Positions 51,767 to 61,019 of a stretch of DNA of 64,000 bases are shown in pieces (the stretch's first letter is position 1; the number at the start of each line of letters is the position of its first letter). The stretch is taken from assembly GCF_006861795.1 (NCBI RefSeq), contig NZ_VDGH01000003.1, positions 186,001-250,000 on the forward strand. The letters run 5' to 3'. This DNA is from Psychrobacillus lasiicapitis. GTDB lineage: Bacteria; Bacillota; Bacilli; Bacillales_A; Planococcaceae. The notes beneath the pieces were generated by a model. It was not told where the DNA came from. It ran no database searches and worked only from the letters and a program-made list of their open reading frames with translations. The position numbers and the translations under genes were made by a program.

Positions 51767-53032
51767 TTACTCCTCTTGCGCTTCATCAACTATCGGTTCT
51801 TCTCTTTTTGTAATCGTTAAGGTCACAATTCGGCTACGATCCATTTCATTAATCTCGATTAATAAATTCTCGTAAGTAAACTGTTCGCCTTCTTCTGGAA
51901 CATGCCCTAGCTGATCCAGTACGAATCCTCCGATTGTTTCATTTTCGTTTACGATAGATAGATCAAATAGTAAATTTACTTCTTCTATTTCCACGCGACC
52001 CGCGCAGATCAGACGACTTTCCGTCATTTCATGAATTAATATTTCTTCATCGTCATCAGTTTCGTCTTCTATTTCTTGACCAATCATTTCTTCGATTAAA
52101 TCTTCATGGGTTACAATCCCAAGCGTACCGCCGTATTCATCTAACACAATTGCCATATGCTTTTTATGCGTGAGCATCAGTTCAAATACTTTTTCCACAC
52201 TTAAATTTTGTACGACAAACAGTGGTTCTCTATCAATAAGCGTTTCTAGCTTTAATGATGGGTCCATCGACCATTCGATCAGTTTTTTAGAATAAAACAT
52301 CCCGACTACCGTGTCTAAGTTTTCATCATACACAGGATATCTCGTATAAGAATGCTCAAGTATCGTATCTCGCACTTCTTCGTATGTAGATTCTATCGAT
52401 AATGCCACCATTTCGGTACGATGTGTAAATAATACATCTGAGACATCTTTATTTGGAAAATCGAGTATACCTTTTATTCGCTCGGATTCCTCTTCTTCAA
52501 ATGTGCCGTCTGTCGATGCTATGTCAACCATATTCAACAGTTCTTCTTTCGTAATGATTGTTTCCTTCACGGCACCTTTTGAACCTATGCGGATCATCAT
52601 ATTGATAAATGCAGCAACTAAAAACGATAACGGTCGCAGTAGAACGATCAACAATCGAATCATCGGCGCAACAATATACACAATTCTTTCCGAAAAAGTG
52701 GCGGCGATTGTTTTTGGTAATACTTCTGCAAATAATATAATGATCACTGTCAGTATAATGACAGACCAAACAATATTCCAACCATGACTTTCAGCAATGA
52801 AAATTACTAAAACAGTCATCGCCACATTCGCGATCGTGTTCCCTATTAATATCGTAACAATCATTCGGTCCGACTTTAATAAAAGAACGAGCAATCTTTC
52901 TGCAGCCCGGTCACCTTGTTCTGCTCGCAGTCGGACCTTCATCCTATTTACTGTCATTAAAGCGGTTTCACTTCCCGATAAAAAGAATGAAACAAGTAAT
53001 GCAAATGCTAAAAGTACAAATTCTATGTACAA
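51767..53032 (-). CDS. CNNM/CorC-type transporter (hemolysin-like, DUF21-CBS-CorC)
   Basis: This 421-residue protein has a DUF21/CNNM domain with three to four helices (about 1-170, SGSETALMTVNRMKVR near the N-terminus), a CBS pair (about 205-330, DVLFTHRTEMVALS and HMAIVLDEYGGTLGIVTHEDL), an acidic EDETDDDEE linker, and a CorC_HlyC domain (about 345-410). Known relatives move Mg2+ or other divalent ions. The start is TTG 53032 with TAGGAGG upstream. Single gene, divergent from the M20 peptidase. Confidence 0.92.
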   Translation of the reverse strand: MYIEFVLLAFALLVSFFLSGSETALMTVNRMKVRLRAEQGDRAAERLLVLLLKSDRMIVTILIGNTIANVAMTVLVIFIAESHGWNIVWSVIILTVIIILFAEVLPKTIAATFSERIVYIVAPMIRLLIVLLRPLSFLVAAFINMMIRIGSKGAVKETIITKEELLNMVDIASTDGTFEEEESERIKGILDFPNKDVSDVLFTHRTEMVALSIESTYEEVRDTILEHSYTRYPVYDENLDTVVGMFYSKKLIEWSMDPSLKLETLIDREPLFVVQNLSVEKVFELMLTHKKHMAIVLDEYGGTLGIVTHEDLIEEMIGQEIEDETDDDEEILIHEMTESRLICAGRVEIEEVNLLFDLSIVNENETIGGFVLDQLGHVPEEGEQFTYENLLIEINEMDRSRIVTLTITKREEPIVDEAQEE

Positions 53033-53165
53033 TTTTGTATCCTCCTAAAATAATAACATCGTTCCGTATTTCTTTTTACTACTATAGCACACTACGTTTT
53101 TAGTTGTCACAATTCTTATGCTATACTATTTCTATTCACGAAATTTCATGAAAAGAGGGATTCAA

Positions 53166-54563
53166 GTGAGCCATTTGACAGCGTTAAATAATTACTTTAC
53201 AGAAAAACGCGAAGCACATTTAGAAGAATTAAAACAGTTTTTACGCATACCAAGTATCTCTTCTTTATCCGAACATAAAGCAGATATGCAAAAAGGTGCT
53301 GAGTGGCTAGCTGACTCATGCACAAAAGCGGGATTAGAAAATGTAATCGTCGACAAAACAAAGGGACATCCTGTCGTATATGCGGATTGGTTACATGCTG
53401 AAGGCAAACCAACTATCCTTGTATATGGTCATTACGATGTACAGCCTGTTGATCCTCTAAATCTTTGGGAATCAGAGCCGTTTGAACCAGAAGTGCGTGA
53501 CAACAAACTATTCGCTCGTGGTGCCAGCGATGATAAAGGACAAGTGTTTATGCATGTAAAAGCAGTAGAAGCACTTCTTCAAACAGAAGGATCCCTTCCT
53601 GTGAACGTCAAGTTTTTAATTGAAGGCGAAGAAGAAGTTGGCAGTCCAAACTTAGAAGCCTATATTGAAGAAAACAAAGCCAAGCTTGCTGCTGATGTAA
53701 TTGTTATTTCAGATACTGGCATGCAAGGCCCTGGACAACCTGCTGTATGCTACGGGTTACGTGGTCTTTGCGGCGTTCAAATCGACGTAAAAGGGGCTAA
53801 AGGTGACCTACACTCTGGCCTATACGGAGGCGGGGTTCAAAACTCTATTCACGCACTCGTATCAGTACTAGACTCTTTCCGGGATGCAGAAGGTACAATT
53901 CAAGTAGAAGGATTTTATGAGAATGTACGTCCCCTACTTGATGAAGAGCGTGAAGCGTATAGAGCACTTGGCTTCGACGAAGAAGAGTTGAAAAAAGAAG
54001 TGGGAGTCGATGAGCTTTTCGGTGAGAAAGGTTTCTCTCATTTAGAGCGTGTTTGGGCTCGCCCAACGCTTGAAGTGAATGGTGTATTCGGAGGATTTTC
54101 TGGAGAAGGCATTAAAACAGTATTACCAAGTGAAGCAGGAGCAAAAATTACATGCCGTTTAGTACCAGACCAAGATCCGGATGAAATCGTTGCGAAATTA
54201 AAAGAACATATCGAAAAAAATAAACCGACTGGTGTTACAGTTACAGTCACTGAATTTGATAAAGGAAAACCATTTATCACTCCTTTTGATCATCCTGCTA
54301 TTCAAGCAGCTGGCCGTAGTTACGAAAAAGTGTATCATGTACCAACAGCATACACACGTGGTGGCGGTTCTATCCCAATCGTAGCTGCTTTTGATGAAAT
54401 TCTTGGCTTACCTGTAGTATTAATGGGCTTCGGATTATCATCAGAAAATTTCCATGCACCAAATGAGCATTTCCATTTAGAAAACTTTGACCAAGGTTTA
54501 CGAGTGATTGGTGATTATTACTATGAACTAGCAGATCTAACTAAAGAGCAACTAAAAAAATAA
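53166..54563 (+). CDS. M20 family metallopeptidase (dipeptidase)
   Basis: This 465-residue zinc peptidase has the first metal ligand in YGHYDVQPVDP, then SDDKGQVFMH, the catalytic Glu in EGEEEVGSPN, a dimerisation lid domain, and a late metal His in FHAPNEHF. The pattern fits cytosolic M20 dipeptidases of the CNDP/PepV-like group. The start is taken as GTG 53166 with AGAGGG upstream, giving the usual N-terminus; an ATG at 53118 would add 16 residues and has no ribosome site. Shares a terminator with the convergent nitroreductase. Confidence 0.9.
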   Translation: MSHLTALNNYFTEKREAHLEELKQFLRIPSISSLSEHKADMQKGAEWLADSCTKAGLENVIVDKTKGHPVVYADWLHAEGKPTILVYGHYDVQPVDPLNLWESEPFEPEVRDNKLFARGASDDKGQVFMHVKAVEALLQTEGSLPVNVKFLIEGEEEVGSPNLEAYIEENKAKLAADVIVISDTGMQGPGQPAVCYGLRGLCGVQIDVKGAKGDLHSGLYGGGVQNSIHALVSVLDSFRDAEGTIQVEGFYENVRPLLDEEREAYRALGFDEEELKKEVGVDELFGEKGFSHLERVWARPTLEVNGVFGGFSGEGIKTVLPSEAGAKITCRLVPDQDPDEIVAKLKEHIEKNKPTGVTVTVTEFDKGKPFITPFDHPAIQAAGRSYEKVYHVPTAYTRGGGSIPIVAAFDEILGLPVVLMGFGLSSENFHAPNEHFHLENFDQGLRVIGDYYYELADLTKEQLKK

Positions 54564-54568
54564 AGCAA

Positions 54569-54614
54569 AATAAAATAGAGCTATCCCCCGTTGAGAGGAT
54601 AGCTCTATTTTATT
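54569..54614. terminator. Bidirectional terminator between M20 peptidase and nitroreductase
   Basis: Perfect 18-bp stem AATAAAATAGAGCTATCC and complement, 10-base loop. The TAA of the nitroreductase gene lies inside the arm. Confidence 0.92.
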
Positions 54615-55182
54615 CACCAAATATCGTAATTAATTCGTCGACATGTTTTCGTTCTTTCGGTTTTGGCATTTCGTCAAAGTAGCCAACCTGCAACATACTA
54701 ATGATGCGTTCACCTGGTTTTACTCCAAGTGCTTCACGGAATTTAGGATTATCTAAAAAGCCTGGCGTTTTCCAGCAAGAACCAACGCCGCGATCCCATG
54801 CAAGCAATTGGATATTTTGAATAAGCATACTTGCAGCAGCATAATCTTCTAAACGTTCTTTTTGACGTGCATCTTCCGGGACAATAACAAAAATATAGCC
54901 TCCCGGACTTTTAAACTTTTTCATTTGTTTTTCTAAGTCTTCATCCGACAGCTCTTTCCACTTCGGGATTGCAAATTCTTTTAACACTTCATATAAATCT
55001 AAAAGCTCTTTCTCGCATGCAACGACAAAACGCCAAGGCTGTCTATTTTGATGATTCGGTGCCCAAGTAGAATCTTCCATAATAGAAAGTAAAGTATCTT
55101 TTTCGACGGGTTGTCCATTAAATGCTTTGATCGACCTTCTTTGAATAATTGCATCACGAATAGTTAATGATTGTTGCATCAT
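54610..55182 (-). CDS. Nitroreductase family protein
   Basis: This 190-residue FMN-dependent oxidoreductase has the RRSIKAFNGQPV opening (FMN phosphate contact), WAPNHQNRQPWRFVV, a helical middle, and GVGSCWKTPGFL. It likely reduces nitro- or quinone-type compounds with NAD(P)H; substrate unknown. The start is taken as ATG 55182 with AAGGGAG upstream; the ATGs further upstream belong to an open frame with no site. Confidence 0.9.
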   Translation of the reverse strand: MMQQSLTIRDAIIQRRSIKAFNGQPVEKDTLLSIMEDSTWAPNHQNRQPWRFVVACEKELLDLYEVLKEFAIPKWKELSDEDLEKQMKKFKSPGGYIFVIVPEDARQKERLEDYAAASMLIQNIQLLAWDRGVGSCWKTPGFLDNPKFREALGVKPGERIISMLQVGYFDEMPKPKERKHVDELITIFGE

Positions 55183-55294
55183 TGTATGAAAAACTCCCTT
55201 TTCTATAGCATCCATTATTACTAACATCATACCAATTAAAACGTTATATTAAAAGGCTTGCTATTTTACATAAAAACAGTTTCGAGGTGATCAT

Positions 55295-55867
55295 ATGATT
55301 CTTTATTGGTTAACCAGTTATTTTATAGGAACCTTTCTTACTGCTTGGTGGATTGGAAAATGGAAAAAAACTGACTTAACTAAAATGCGTAGCGGCAACT
55401 TAGGAGCAAGAAATGCAGGTGCTGTTCTTGGGAAAACGGCATTTTTATTGACTTTTTTAGGAGATGCGCTGAAAGGTGTACTTATCCTCTATATTGGCTT
55501 TTATTATCATTTTTCTTTTGAGGTTATTGCCATTGGGGGGTTATTAGGGATTATCGGTCATATGTTTCCTTTCTGGCTCCACTTTAAGGGCGGTAAAGGA
55601 ATCGCTACTTTTATAGGAGTAGCACTCGTTTTAGATCTATCGTTATTTGGGATCATGGCCATATGCTTTGTACTAGTAATCGTATTATTAAGAAGTGCAA
55701 CATTAAGTATGTCCATCGCCTTTAGTGCATATGCTATTTTATGTTGGACAATTCCTGCTTTTTCCCAACTCTGGCCACTTGCTATTGCCATTATTATCAT
55801 TCTATATCGTCACCGATTGGATATATTAGAATCTTGGAACGCGCGTTGGTGGAAATCTATAAAATAA
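55295..55867 (+). CDS. PlsY-like acyltransferase paralogue
   Basis: This 190-residue membrane protein has five helices and resembles glycerol-3-phosphate acyltransferase PlsY, which uses acyl-phosphate to make lysophosphatidate. Seen: motif 1 region RSGNLGARNAGAVLG, where the usual SGN-x-G-x-T-N has Arg in place of Thr, and motif 2 GHMFPFWLHFKGGKGIAT, intact. The changed motif suggests a paralogue rather than the housekeeping enzyme (inference). ATG with CGAGGTGAT upstream. Confidence 0.75.
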   Translation: MILYWLTSYFIGTFLTAWWIGKWKKTDLTKMRSGNLGARNAGAVLGKTAFLLTFLGDALKGVLILYIGFYYHFSFEVIAIGGLLGIIGHMFPFWLHFKGGKGIATFIGVALVLDLSLFGIMAICFVLVIVLLRSATLSMSIAFSAYAILCWTIPAFSQLWPLAIAIIIILYRHRLDILESWNARWWKSIK

Positions 55868-55972
55868 TTACTATTTGTATGATAGTATTTTTCTATAATC
55901 ATCTGTATTGTAAACGGATACCTATGCTATAATTACTTAAAAATAAATAATGTATGAGATAGGATGTCAAAC

Positions 55973-56824
55973 ATGACTTTGAAAAAAATTGCTTGGGTTG
56001 TAGATAGTACTGCTTATGTGAATTCCTTTTTAAAAAATCATCCAGATGTTTATGAAATTCCGCTTAATATTCATTTTGGCCAACAGCAATTTATAGATGG
56101 AATAGACTTAACTTCTGAACAGCTATACGAACGTATTCGAAACGGGACAGATCCAGTGAAAACTTCTCAACCATCCGCTGGAGAATTTGCAGAAGTTTAT
56201 ACAAAGCTAAGTAAAGAATATGAGTCCATCATTGCAATACATGTTTCCAAAAGTTTAAGTGGAACGATTTCTTCTTCCATAAGCGGTGCGGAGATAGCAG
56301 AAGTACCAATGGAATGTGTCGATTCCCTTTCTTTATCTGCTGGTATAACAGGGCTCGTCGAAAAAGGTCTTGCGTTGCAAGCTCAAGGTCTACCTTTTGA
56401 TGAAATTGCAGCTTTGTTAAGAATTGAAACTTCTAAATTTCGGAATTACATTCTAATCGGCAACTTAACTCAGTTATATAAAGGTGGAAGATTGAGTAGT
56501 GCCCAATTTTATTTGGGTAGTTTATTGAAAATAAAACCAATTATACAGATTAATAATAATGGTGAATTGCAGGAGCTAGATAAAGTTCGCTCACAGAAAA
56601 AAGCAGTTCAATATTTGATCGATAGAGTTGTAGATTCGGTAGAACAAGAAGGTGCTAAATTAGTATATATTATGCACTCTAATGCACTGGCCCAGGCTGA
56701 AAGCTTAAGAGACGCGATTTTAATACAATCCCCTAATATTAAAATAGAAATCGGAGAAATCAGTACCGTTTTAGCAGTTCACGCGGGCGAAGACACTCTA
56801 GCAGTGCTTTGGTACGTTTCATAA
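55973..56824 (+). CDS. DegV family fatty-acid-binding protein
   Basis: This 283-residue DegV protein (FakB type) has IAWVVDSTAYV start, PVKTSQPSAGEFAEVY (the conserved TSQPS that holds the carboxylate), IHVSKSLSGTISS, and the LTQLYKGGRLS segment. Known: FakB proteins present bound fatty acids to the kinase FakA for incorporation into lipids. The start is ATG 55973 with AGGA eight bases upstream. It lies 100 bases behind the PlsY paralogue, which would use acyl-phosphate made by that system. Confidence 0.9.
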   Translation: MTLKKIAWVVDSTAYVNSFLKNHPDVYEIPLNIHFGQQQFIDGIDLTSEQLYERIRNGTDPVKTSQPSAGEFAEVYTKLSKEYESIIAIHVSKSLSGTISSSISGAEIAEVPMECVDSLSLSAGITGLVEKGLALQAQGLPFDEIAALLRIETSKFRNYILIGNLTQLYKGGRLSSAQFYLGSLLKIKPIIQINNNGELQELDKVRSQKKAVQYLIDRVVDSVEQEGAKLVYIMHSNALAQAESLRDAILIQSPNIKIEIGEISTVLAVHAGEDTLAVLWYVS

Positions 56825-56898
56825 TAGTATTTATCAACAATAGATTGTGCAAGCATTGTAGGGACAATGCTTCGTAAAGATACTAAGATGTCCGCCAT

Positions 56899-57270
56899 GA
56901 TTTCCGCTCCAAGCGGACGCTTTCCGTGGGGCAAGCGGTGAGCCTCCTCCTCCACTAGCGCTACATGCGGGGTCTCACCTGCCGCTAATCCTACAGGAGT
57001 CGCCCCCTTGCGCTCCAAACAATAGAATTTTCTAATACATAATCACAAAAGTAAGTCTTATTTAAATTATTTATAGGTTTTCCTTATAGAAAAACAATAT
57101 AGTACTAGATCTAGTGCATCATTTCTTAATAATTAGCAAATTCTACTGGATTGAAGCGAAAGGGTGGCGACTCCAGTGGGAAAAGCACGACCTGAAAGCC
57201 CCGCAGGAGCGTAAGCGACGAGGAGATTGAAGCCGTGCCCGCGGAAAGCGCCCACCCTGTAGCGAAAATT
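56899..57270. repeat. Long inverted-repeat element, copy B (372 bp)
   Basis: Same structure as copy A: left arm 56899-57030 (starting GATTTCCGCTCC), right arm 57139-57270, shorter core with ACTAGATCTAGT at 57104-57115. The arms are clearly related to those of copy A but not identical. No coding. The remaining bases from 56825 to 56898 and 57271 to 57371 show nothing. Confidence 0.8.
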
Positions 57271-57371
57271 CAAGCCGACACTTAATAGCTCTGTCTTATT
57301 ACGCATTATCTATAAATTATGCTTTAAAAAAGGATAACTAACTTTACGATCATTCAGTTACACTTCTTCAT

Positions 57372-57860
57372 TTAAAACTGATCTTTTACATGGAAAAAGA
57401 CATACTTCGTATTTGGAGTATGTGCATAGGAATCTGCATAGTTCCAATGCCGGTTACGGCTATTATTCGTATGCGCATTTACATAAGGAATTCCATCTTG
57501 AACGCTCGTTACAATCGTCGAATGGTCGTATCTTCCGTCCCCTTCAAAATCATAAAAAATTAGATCTCCTGGGATTAGTTTTGTCGGTGAATCCACTTGG
57601 GTTGCCTGTAACCCGATTGTCGAACCCGCCAAATACCAGCGTAAAGAATGAGGAGTACTCCAACTCAAGCTCCAAGTGTTATTCCCTAACCACCATCCCC
57701 TTTCTCGATTAAATTGTCCTCTCATAGGGGCACCACCGGCAAATAAGCATTGTGAAATATAATTGGTACAATCCACATCAAAAACAGGAAACTTGGGGTT
57801 GTAGCTATTCCACCACTTTTGAGCATAAGCTACCGCAGCATCGCGGTTATAAGTTGCCAA
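57372..57860 (-). CDS. Amidase_6-domain protein without signal peptide
   Basis: This 162-residue protein consists of one putative amidase domain (PF12671 type): YNRDAAVAYAQKWW, the catalytic Cys in DVDCTNYISQCLFAGG, GDLIFYDF, and the His in DHSTIVTS, a Cys-His arrangement like NlpC/P60-CHAP hydrolases. Known relatives are mostly secreted cell-wall or spore proteins with a leader; none is seen here, so it would act inside, perhaps in the mother cell (inference). The start is TTG 57860 with GAAGGAGG upstream. Confidence 0.85.
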   Translation of the reverse strand: MATYNRDAAVAYAQKWWNSYNPKFPVFDVDCTNYISQCLFAGGAPMRGQFNRERGWWLGNNTWSLSWSTPHSLRWYLAGSTIGLQATQVDSPTKLIPGDLIFYDFEGDGRYDHSTIVTSVQDGIPYVNAHTNNSRNRHWNYADSYAHTPNTKYVFFHVKDQF

Positions 57861-57979
57861 TTTTAAACCTCCTTCTATTTGTTTATATGATTTCACGGGA
57901 ATTATATGCTAGTATTGAGTCAATGAATTTGATTTTATTTTTTTGATGGCAACCTACTTTTTAGAAGGGAAGATGGCTA

Positions 57980-59002
57980 GTGATACAGCATGCAGAAAAA
58001 GAAATTACCGAGTCGACATTGCTATGCGATGAAAAAGGAAATTTGAATCCAAAGGCAATTGGATATGCAAAAAAACCAATCATTGAGAGCAATTTAAAAG
58101 GTCATTATATGCGGAAGAAAAAGTGGAATTATTGGTGTGTCTTTGGAGATGATATACTCTTTTCTGCAACTATTACTCATTTAGATTATGCTGCCATTTG
58201 CACTGTCTATTTTTTAAATTATGAAACACAGCGGTATGTAGAAAAAACAGTTACCATTCCTTTAGGCAATAAAGTAAAAATGCCTTCAAACGTGTTAGAA
58301 AGTGTTTCCCTTCATTCGAAGGAGATGTCTATCCAACTATTATATATCCAAAACGAAACGCATATGACTATAACGATACCTGATTTTGATGGGGACTTTT
58401 TGCATGCTGATTTACATATTTCACATCCTATAGAAGATGAGTCATTGAATGTCGTCATCCCTTGGAATCGAACACAATTTCAATTTACTGCAAAACATCA
58501 TATATTACCTACTTTTGGATTTGTAAAAATGGGGGATGCTCGTTATGCGTTTCAAGCTGAGGATAACTTTGCTGTACTCGATTACAGTAGAGGAATTCTC
58601 CCTCGAGCAGCGACATGGAATTGGGGATTTGCTTCTCAACGGGTAGGTTTTAGACGCATCGGCTTAAACTTTGGTGGTAAATGGACAGATGGTACGGGCA
58701 TGACTGAAAATGCAATTTTCATAGATGGAAAACTAATGAAAATCCATGAAGACTTGTTGTTTACGTATGATACGAATAATTTCATGTTACCTTGGAAAGT
58801 GAAAACCAAGTTTTCAAAGGAAGTAGATTTGACATTTACTCCTTTTTTCCACCGAACTTCAAAAACCGATATAAAACTCGCTACTACGGAAGTCCATCAA
58901 ATGATGGGTTACTATAATGGTAAAATTCAATTAGAAGAAGGTCCTCCCATACATATCCGAGAAATGTTAGGTTGTATCGTAGAACGCAAAGCAAAATGGT
59001 GA
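57980..59002 (+). CDS. DUF2804 protein
   Basis: This 340-residue protein of the DUF2804 family is beta-rich throughout. Seen: LLCDEKGNLNPKAIGYAKKP, RKKKWNYWCVFGDDILFSATI, DYSRGILPRAATWNWGFAS and GLNFGGKWTDGTGMTENAIF. No catalytic motif known. No signal peptide. Start GTG 57980 with GAAGGG upstream. Single gene with a strong terminator; divergent from the amidase gene. Confidence 0.85.
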   Translation: MIQHAEKEITESTLLCDEKGNLNPKAIGYAKKPIIESNLKGHYMRKKKWNYWCVFGDDILFSATITHLDYAAICTVYFLNYETQRYVEKTVTIPLGNKVKMPSNVLESVSLHSKEMSIQLLYIQNETHMTITIPDFDGDFLHADLHISHPIEDESLNVVIPWNRTQFQFTAKHHILPTFGFVKMGDARYAFQAEDNFAVLDYSRGILPRAATWNWGFASQRVGFRRIGLNFGGKWTDGTGMTENAIFIDGKLMKIHEDLLFTYDTNNFMLPWKVKTKFSKEVDLTFTPFFHRTSKTDIKLATTEVHQMMGYYNGKIQLEEGPPIHIREMLGCIVERKAKW

Positions 59003-59007
59003 AACAA

Positions 59008-59050
59008 AAGTTGCCATCCAGTATTTTTCTACTGGATGGCAACTTTTTCT
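59008..59050 (+). terminator. Terminator of the DUF2804 gene
   Basis: Perfect 16-bp stem AAGTTGCCATCCAGTA and complement, 6-base loop, then TTTTTCTTTTT. It may also stop the reductase transcript on the other strand. Confidence 0.92.
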
Positions 59051-59068
59051 TTTTATTCTCGCGAAGAT

Positions 59069-60109
59069 CTAAACGAGCTGCTTGATCAACTTTTTATTTT
59101 TTTCTTTAAAAATATCATTATGAGAAGAGACCATTGCCACTTTAGTCGCATCTGGTTGTAGGAATTGTTTCACTCTGTTTACTGCATTTGCTGCATCCTG
59201 GAAAGTTCCTGCTATTAGATGTAATTTTCCCGGATGTGCCAATATATCACCTGCTGCATAAATACCTTCCACAGATGATTCGCTCATACTAGAACCGTCC
59301 ACATAGAAGTCTTCTACCATTGCAATATCTACATCACTATTTTTGAGAAGTTCCGCTTCTCTTTCATATCCATGATTAATAATCACTTCATCGATTTCTA
59401 AGAAGGTTACTTCTCCCGTTTCATGATTTGTTAAAGCCACCTTTTCAACTACATCATGACTTTGGGAGGCGATTAGTTTGGAAATGGAGGTATTGAAAAA
59501 GACTGTCGCAGAGCTTGATAATAATTGACTTACTTGTGCCTCATGACCATTTAAAGCATCTCTTCGATAGGTCACATAAACCTTCTTTGCAATTGGCTCT
59601 AGCTCATTTGCCCAATCCACGGCTGAGTTTCCTCCACCAGAAATTACAACTGTCTTATCTTTAAATCGTTGAATTGATTTTACGGTGTAATTTAAATTGC
59701 TTACTTCGAATCGCTCTGCTCCTTCGATATCTAACTTTAAAGGATTAAGGATTCCCCCGCCAACAGCTAAAATTATAGTTTTAGAATAATGCATTTGACC
59801 GGAAGCCGTTTTTAAACAAAAAATTTGTTGGTCGTCTCTAGTGATAGACTCCACTTTCTCATTTAAAACAACTTCGGGATCAAAAGTAAGGCCTTGCTGT
59901 ACTAATTGCTCGATTAATCGTTCTCCTTGAATTGGAGGCTGCCCTCCTACATCCCAAATCATTTTCTCCGGATAGACATGTATTTTTCCACCTAAATAAG
60001 GTTGAAACTCGATAATTTTTGTTTTCAATTCTCGAAGCCCACTATAGAAAGCAGAATATAGTCCAGCTGGACCTCCACCAATGATTGTCACATCAAATAT
60101 ATCATTCAT
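59069..60109 (-). CDS. Ferredoxin/flavodoxin--NADP reductase, YumC type
   Basis: This 346-residue thioredoxin-reductase-like flavoprotein has no CxxC. Seen: FAD loop GGGPAGLYSAFYSGLR (about 11-26), VYPEKMIWDVGG, NADPH loop SGGGNSAVDWA (about 157-167), and FAD-binding GIYAAGDILAHPGK. Known: YumC reduces ferredoxin and flavodoxin, and also helps reduce iron siderophores. ATG with TAGGAG upstream. Divergent from the Fur-boxed siderophore operon, consistent with a role in iron use. Confidence 0.9.
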   Translation of the reverse strand: MNDIFDVTIIGGGPAGLYSAFYSGLRELKTKIIEFQPYLGGKIHVYPEKMIWDVGGQPPIQGERLIEQLVQQGLTFDPEVVLNEKVESITRDDQQIFCLKTASGQMHYSKTIILAVGGGILNPLKLDIEGAERFEVSNLNYTVKSIQRFKDKTVVISGGGNSAVDWANELEPIAKKVYVTYRRDALNGHEAQVSQLLSSSATVFFNTSISKLIASQSHDVVEKVALTNHETGEVTFLEIDEVIINHGYEREAELLKNSDVDIAMVEDFYVDGSSMSESSVEGIYAAGDILAHPGKLHLIAGTFQDAANAVNRVKQFLQPDATKVAMVSSHNDIFKEKNKKLIKQLV

Positions 60110-60133
60110 TTTTTAGTCTCCTAAAATTTATTG

Positions 60134-60190
60134 TTGACATTATGCCTTAATTTACATATAGTTGCTATTGTGATAATGATAATCGTTATC
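60134..60190 (+). promoter_or_regulatory. Sigma-A promoter with Fur box of the siderophore operon
   Basis: TTGACA (60134-60139), 17-base spacer, TATAGT (60157-60162). GATAATGATAATCGTTATC (60172-60190) matches the classic 19-bp Fur consensus at 18 positions and covers the transcription start. Iron-dependent repression is expected. Confidence 0.92.
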
Positions 60191-60226
60191 ACTGATAAAT
60201 GCAAGATTAAGTTTGGAGGTTTCGAC

Positions 60227-61018
60227 ATGGTCCGTCTTTACACAGATGATTTATCTATTGGCTACGGCGAGCGTTTAATTGTAAAAGATCTGTCTGTACA
60301 AATTCCAGATCAACAAATTACAACCATCATTGGACCTAACGGCTGTGGAAAATCTACCCTTTTAAAAGCTATTACACGAATCATCTCTCATCAGTCTGGC
60401 TCGATTGTATTAGATGGAAAAAGTGTGACAAAAGAAAATACAAAACAACTCGCAAAAAAAATGGCAATTTTACCGCAAACACCTGAAAGTGCCGCGGGTC
60501 TCACAGTAGGAGAGCTTGTTTCCTATGGCAGATTCCCCTACCAAACTGGGTTTGGCCGACTTACGACAAAAGATTACGAAGTGATCGATTGGGCGCTTCA
60601 AGTTACTGGAACACTAGATTTTAAATATTTTCCAGTTGATGCATTATCGGGTGGACAGCGCCAACGTGTTTGGATTGCCATGGCACTAGCCCAAGAAACA
60701 GAAATCATTTTTTTAGATGAGCCAACTACCTATTTAGATATGGCACATCAACTAGAAGTTCTGGAGCTTTTACAAAAACTCAACAAAGAAGAAAAACGTA
60801 CCATTGTGATGGTTTTACATGATCTCAATCAAGCAGCACGCTTTGCAGACAATATTATCGCCTTAAAAGCTGGGCAAATTGTAAAAGCAGGTAGCTGTGA
60901 AGAGGTTATATCAAAAGAGGTACTGCGCGACGTTTTCCAAATAGATGCAGAAATTGGAGTGGATCCAAGAACAAAAAAACCTATGTGTATTACATACAAT
61001 TTACTTAAGGGAGAATAA
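60227..61018 (+). CDS. Iron-siderophore ABC transporter ATPase (FecE type)
   Basis: This 263-residue ATPase has Walker A GPNGCGKS, SAAGLTVGELVSYGRFPY (typical of FecE/FhuC), signature LSGGQRQRVW, Walker B IIFLDEPTTYLD and the switch His in VLHDLNQAARFA. The start is ATG 60227 with TTGGAGG upstream; the open frame before it overlaps the Fur box and is rejected. First gene of a Fur-controlled operon: ATPase, binding protein, two permeases. Confidence 0.94.
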   Translation: MVRLYTDDLSIGYGERLIVKDLSVQIPDQQITTIIGPNGCGKSTLLKAITRIISHQSGSIVLDGKSVTKENTKQLAKKMAILPQTPESAAGLTVGELVSYGRFPYQTGFGRLTTKDYEVIDWALQVTGTLDFKYFPVDALSGGQRQRVWIAMALAQETEIIFLDEPTTYLDMAHQLEVLELLQKLNKEEKRTIVMVLHDLNQAARFADNIIALKAGQIVKAGSCEEVISKEVLRDVFQIDAEIGVDPRTKKPMCITYNLLKGE

Positions 61019-61019
61019 C

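Noticed and set aside
51143-57270. The two inverted-repeat elements as ends of one composite transposon carrying the genes between
   Set aside because: Each copy is complete in itself with both arms, and the genes between are ordinary chromosomal ones with no transposase.
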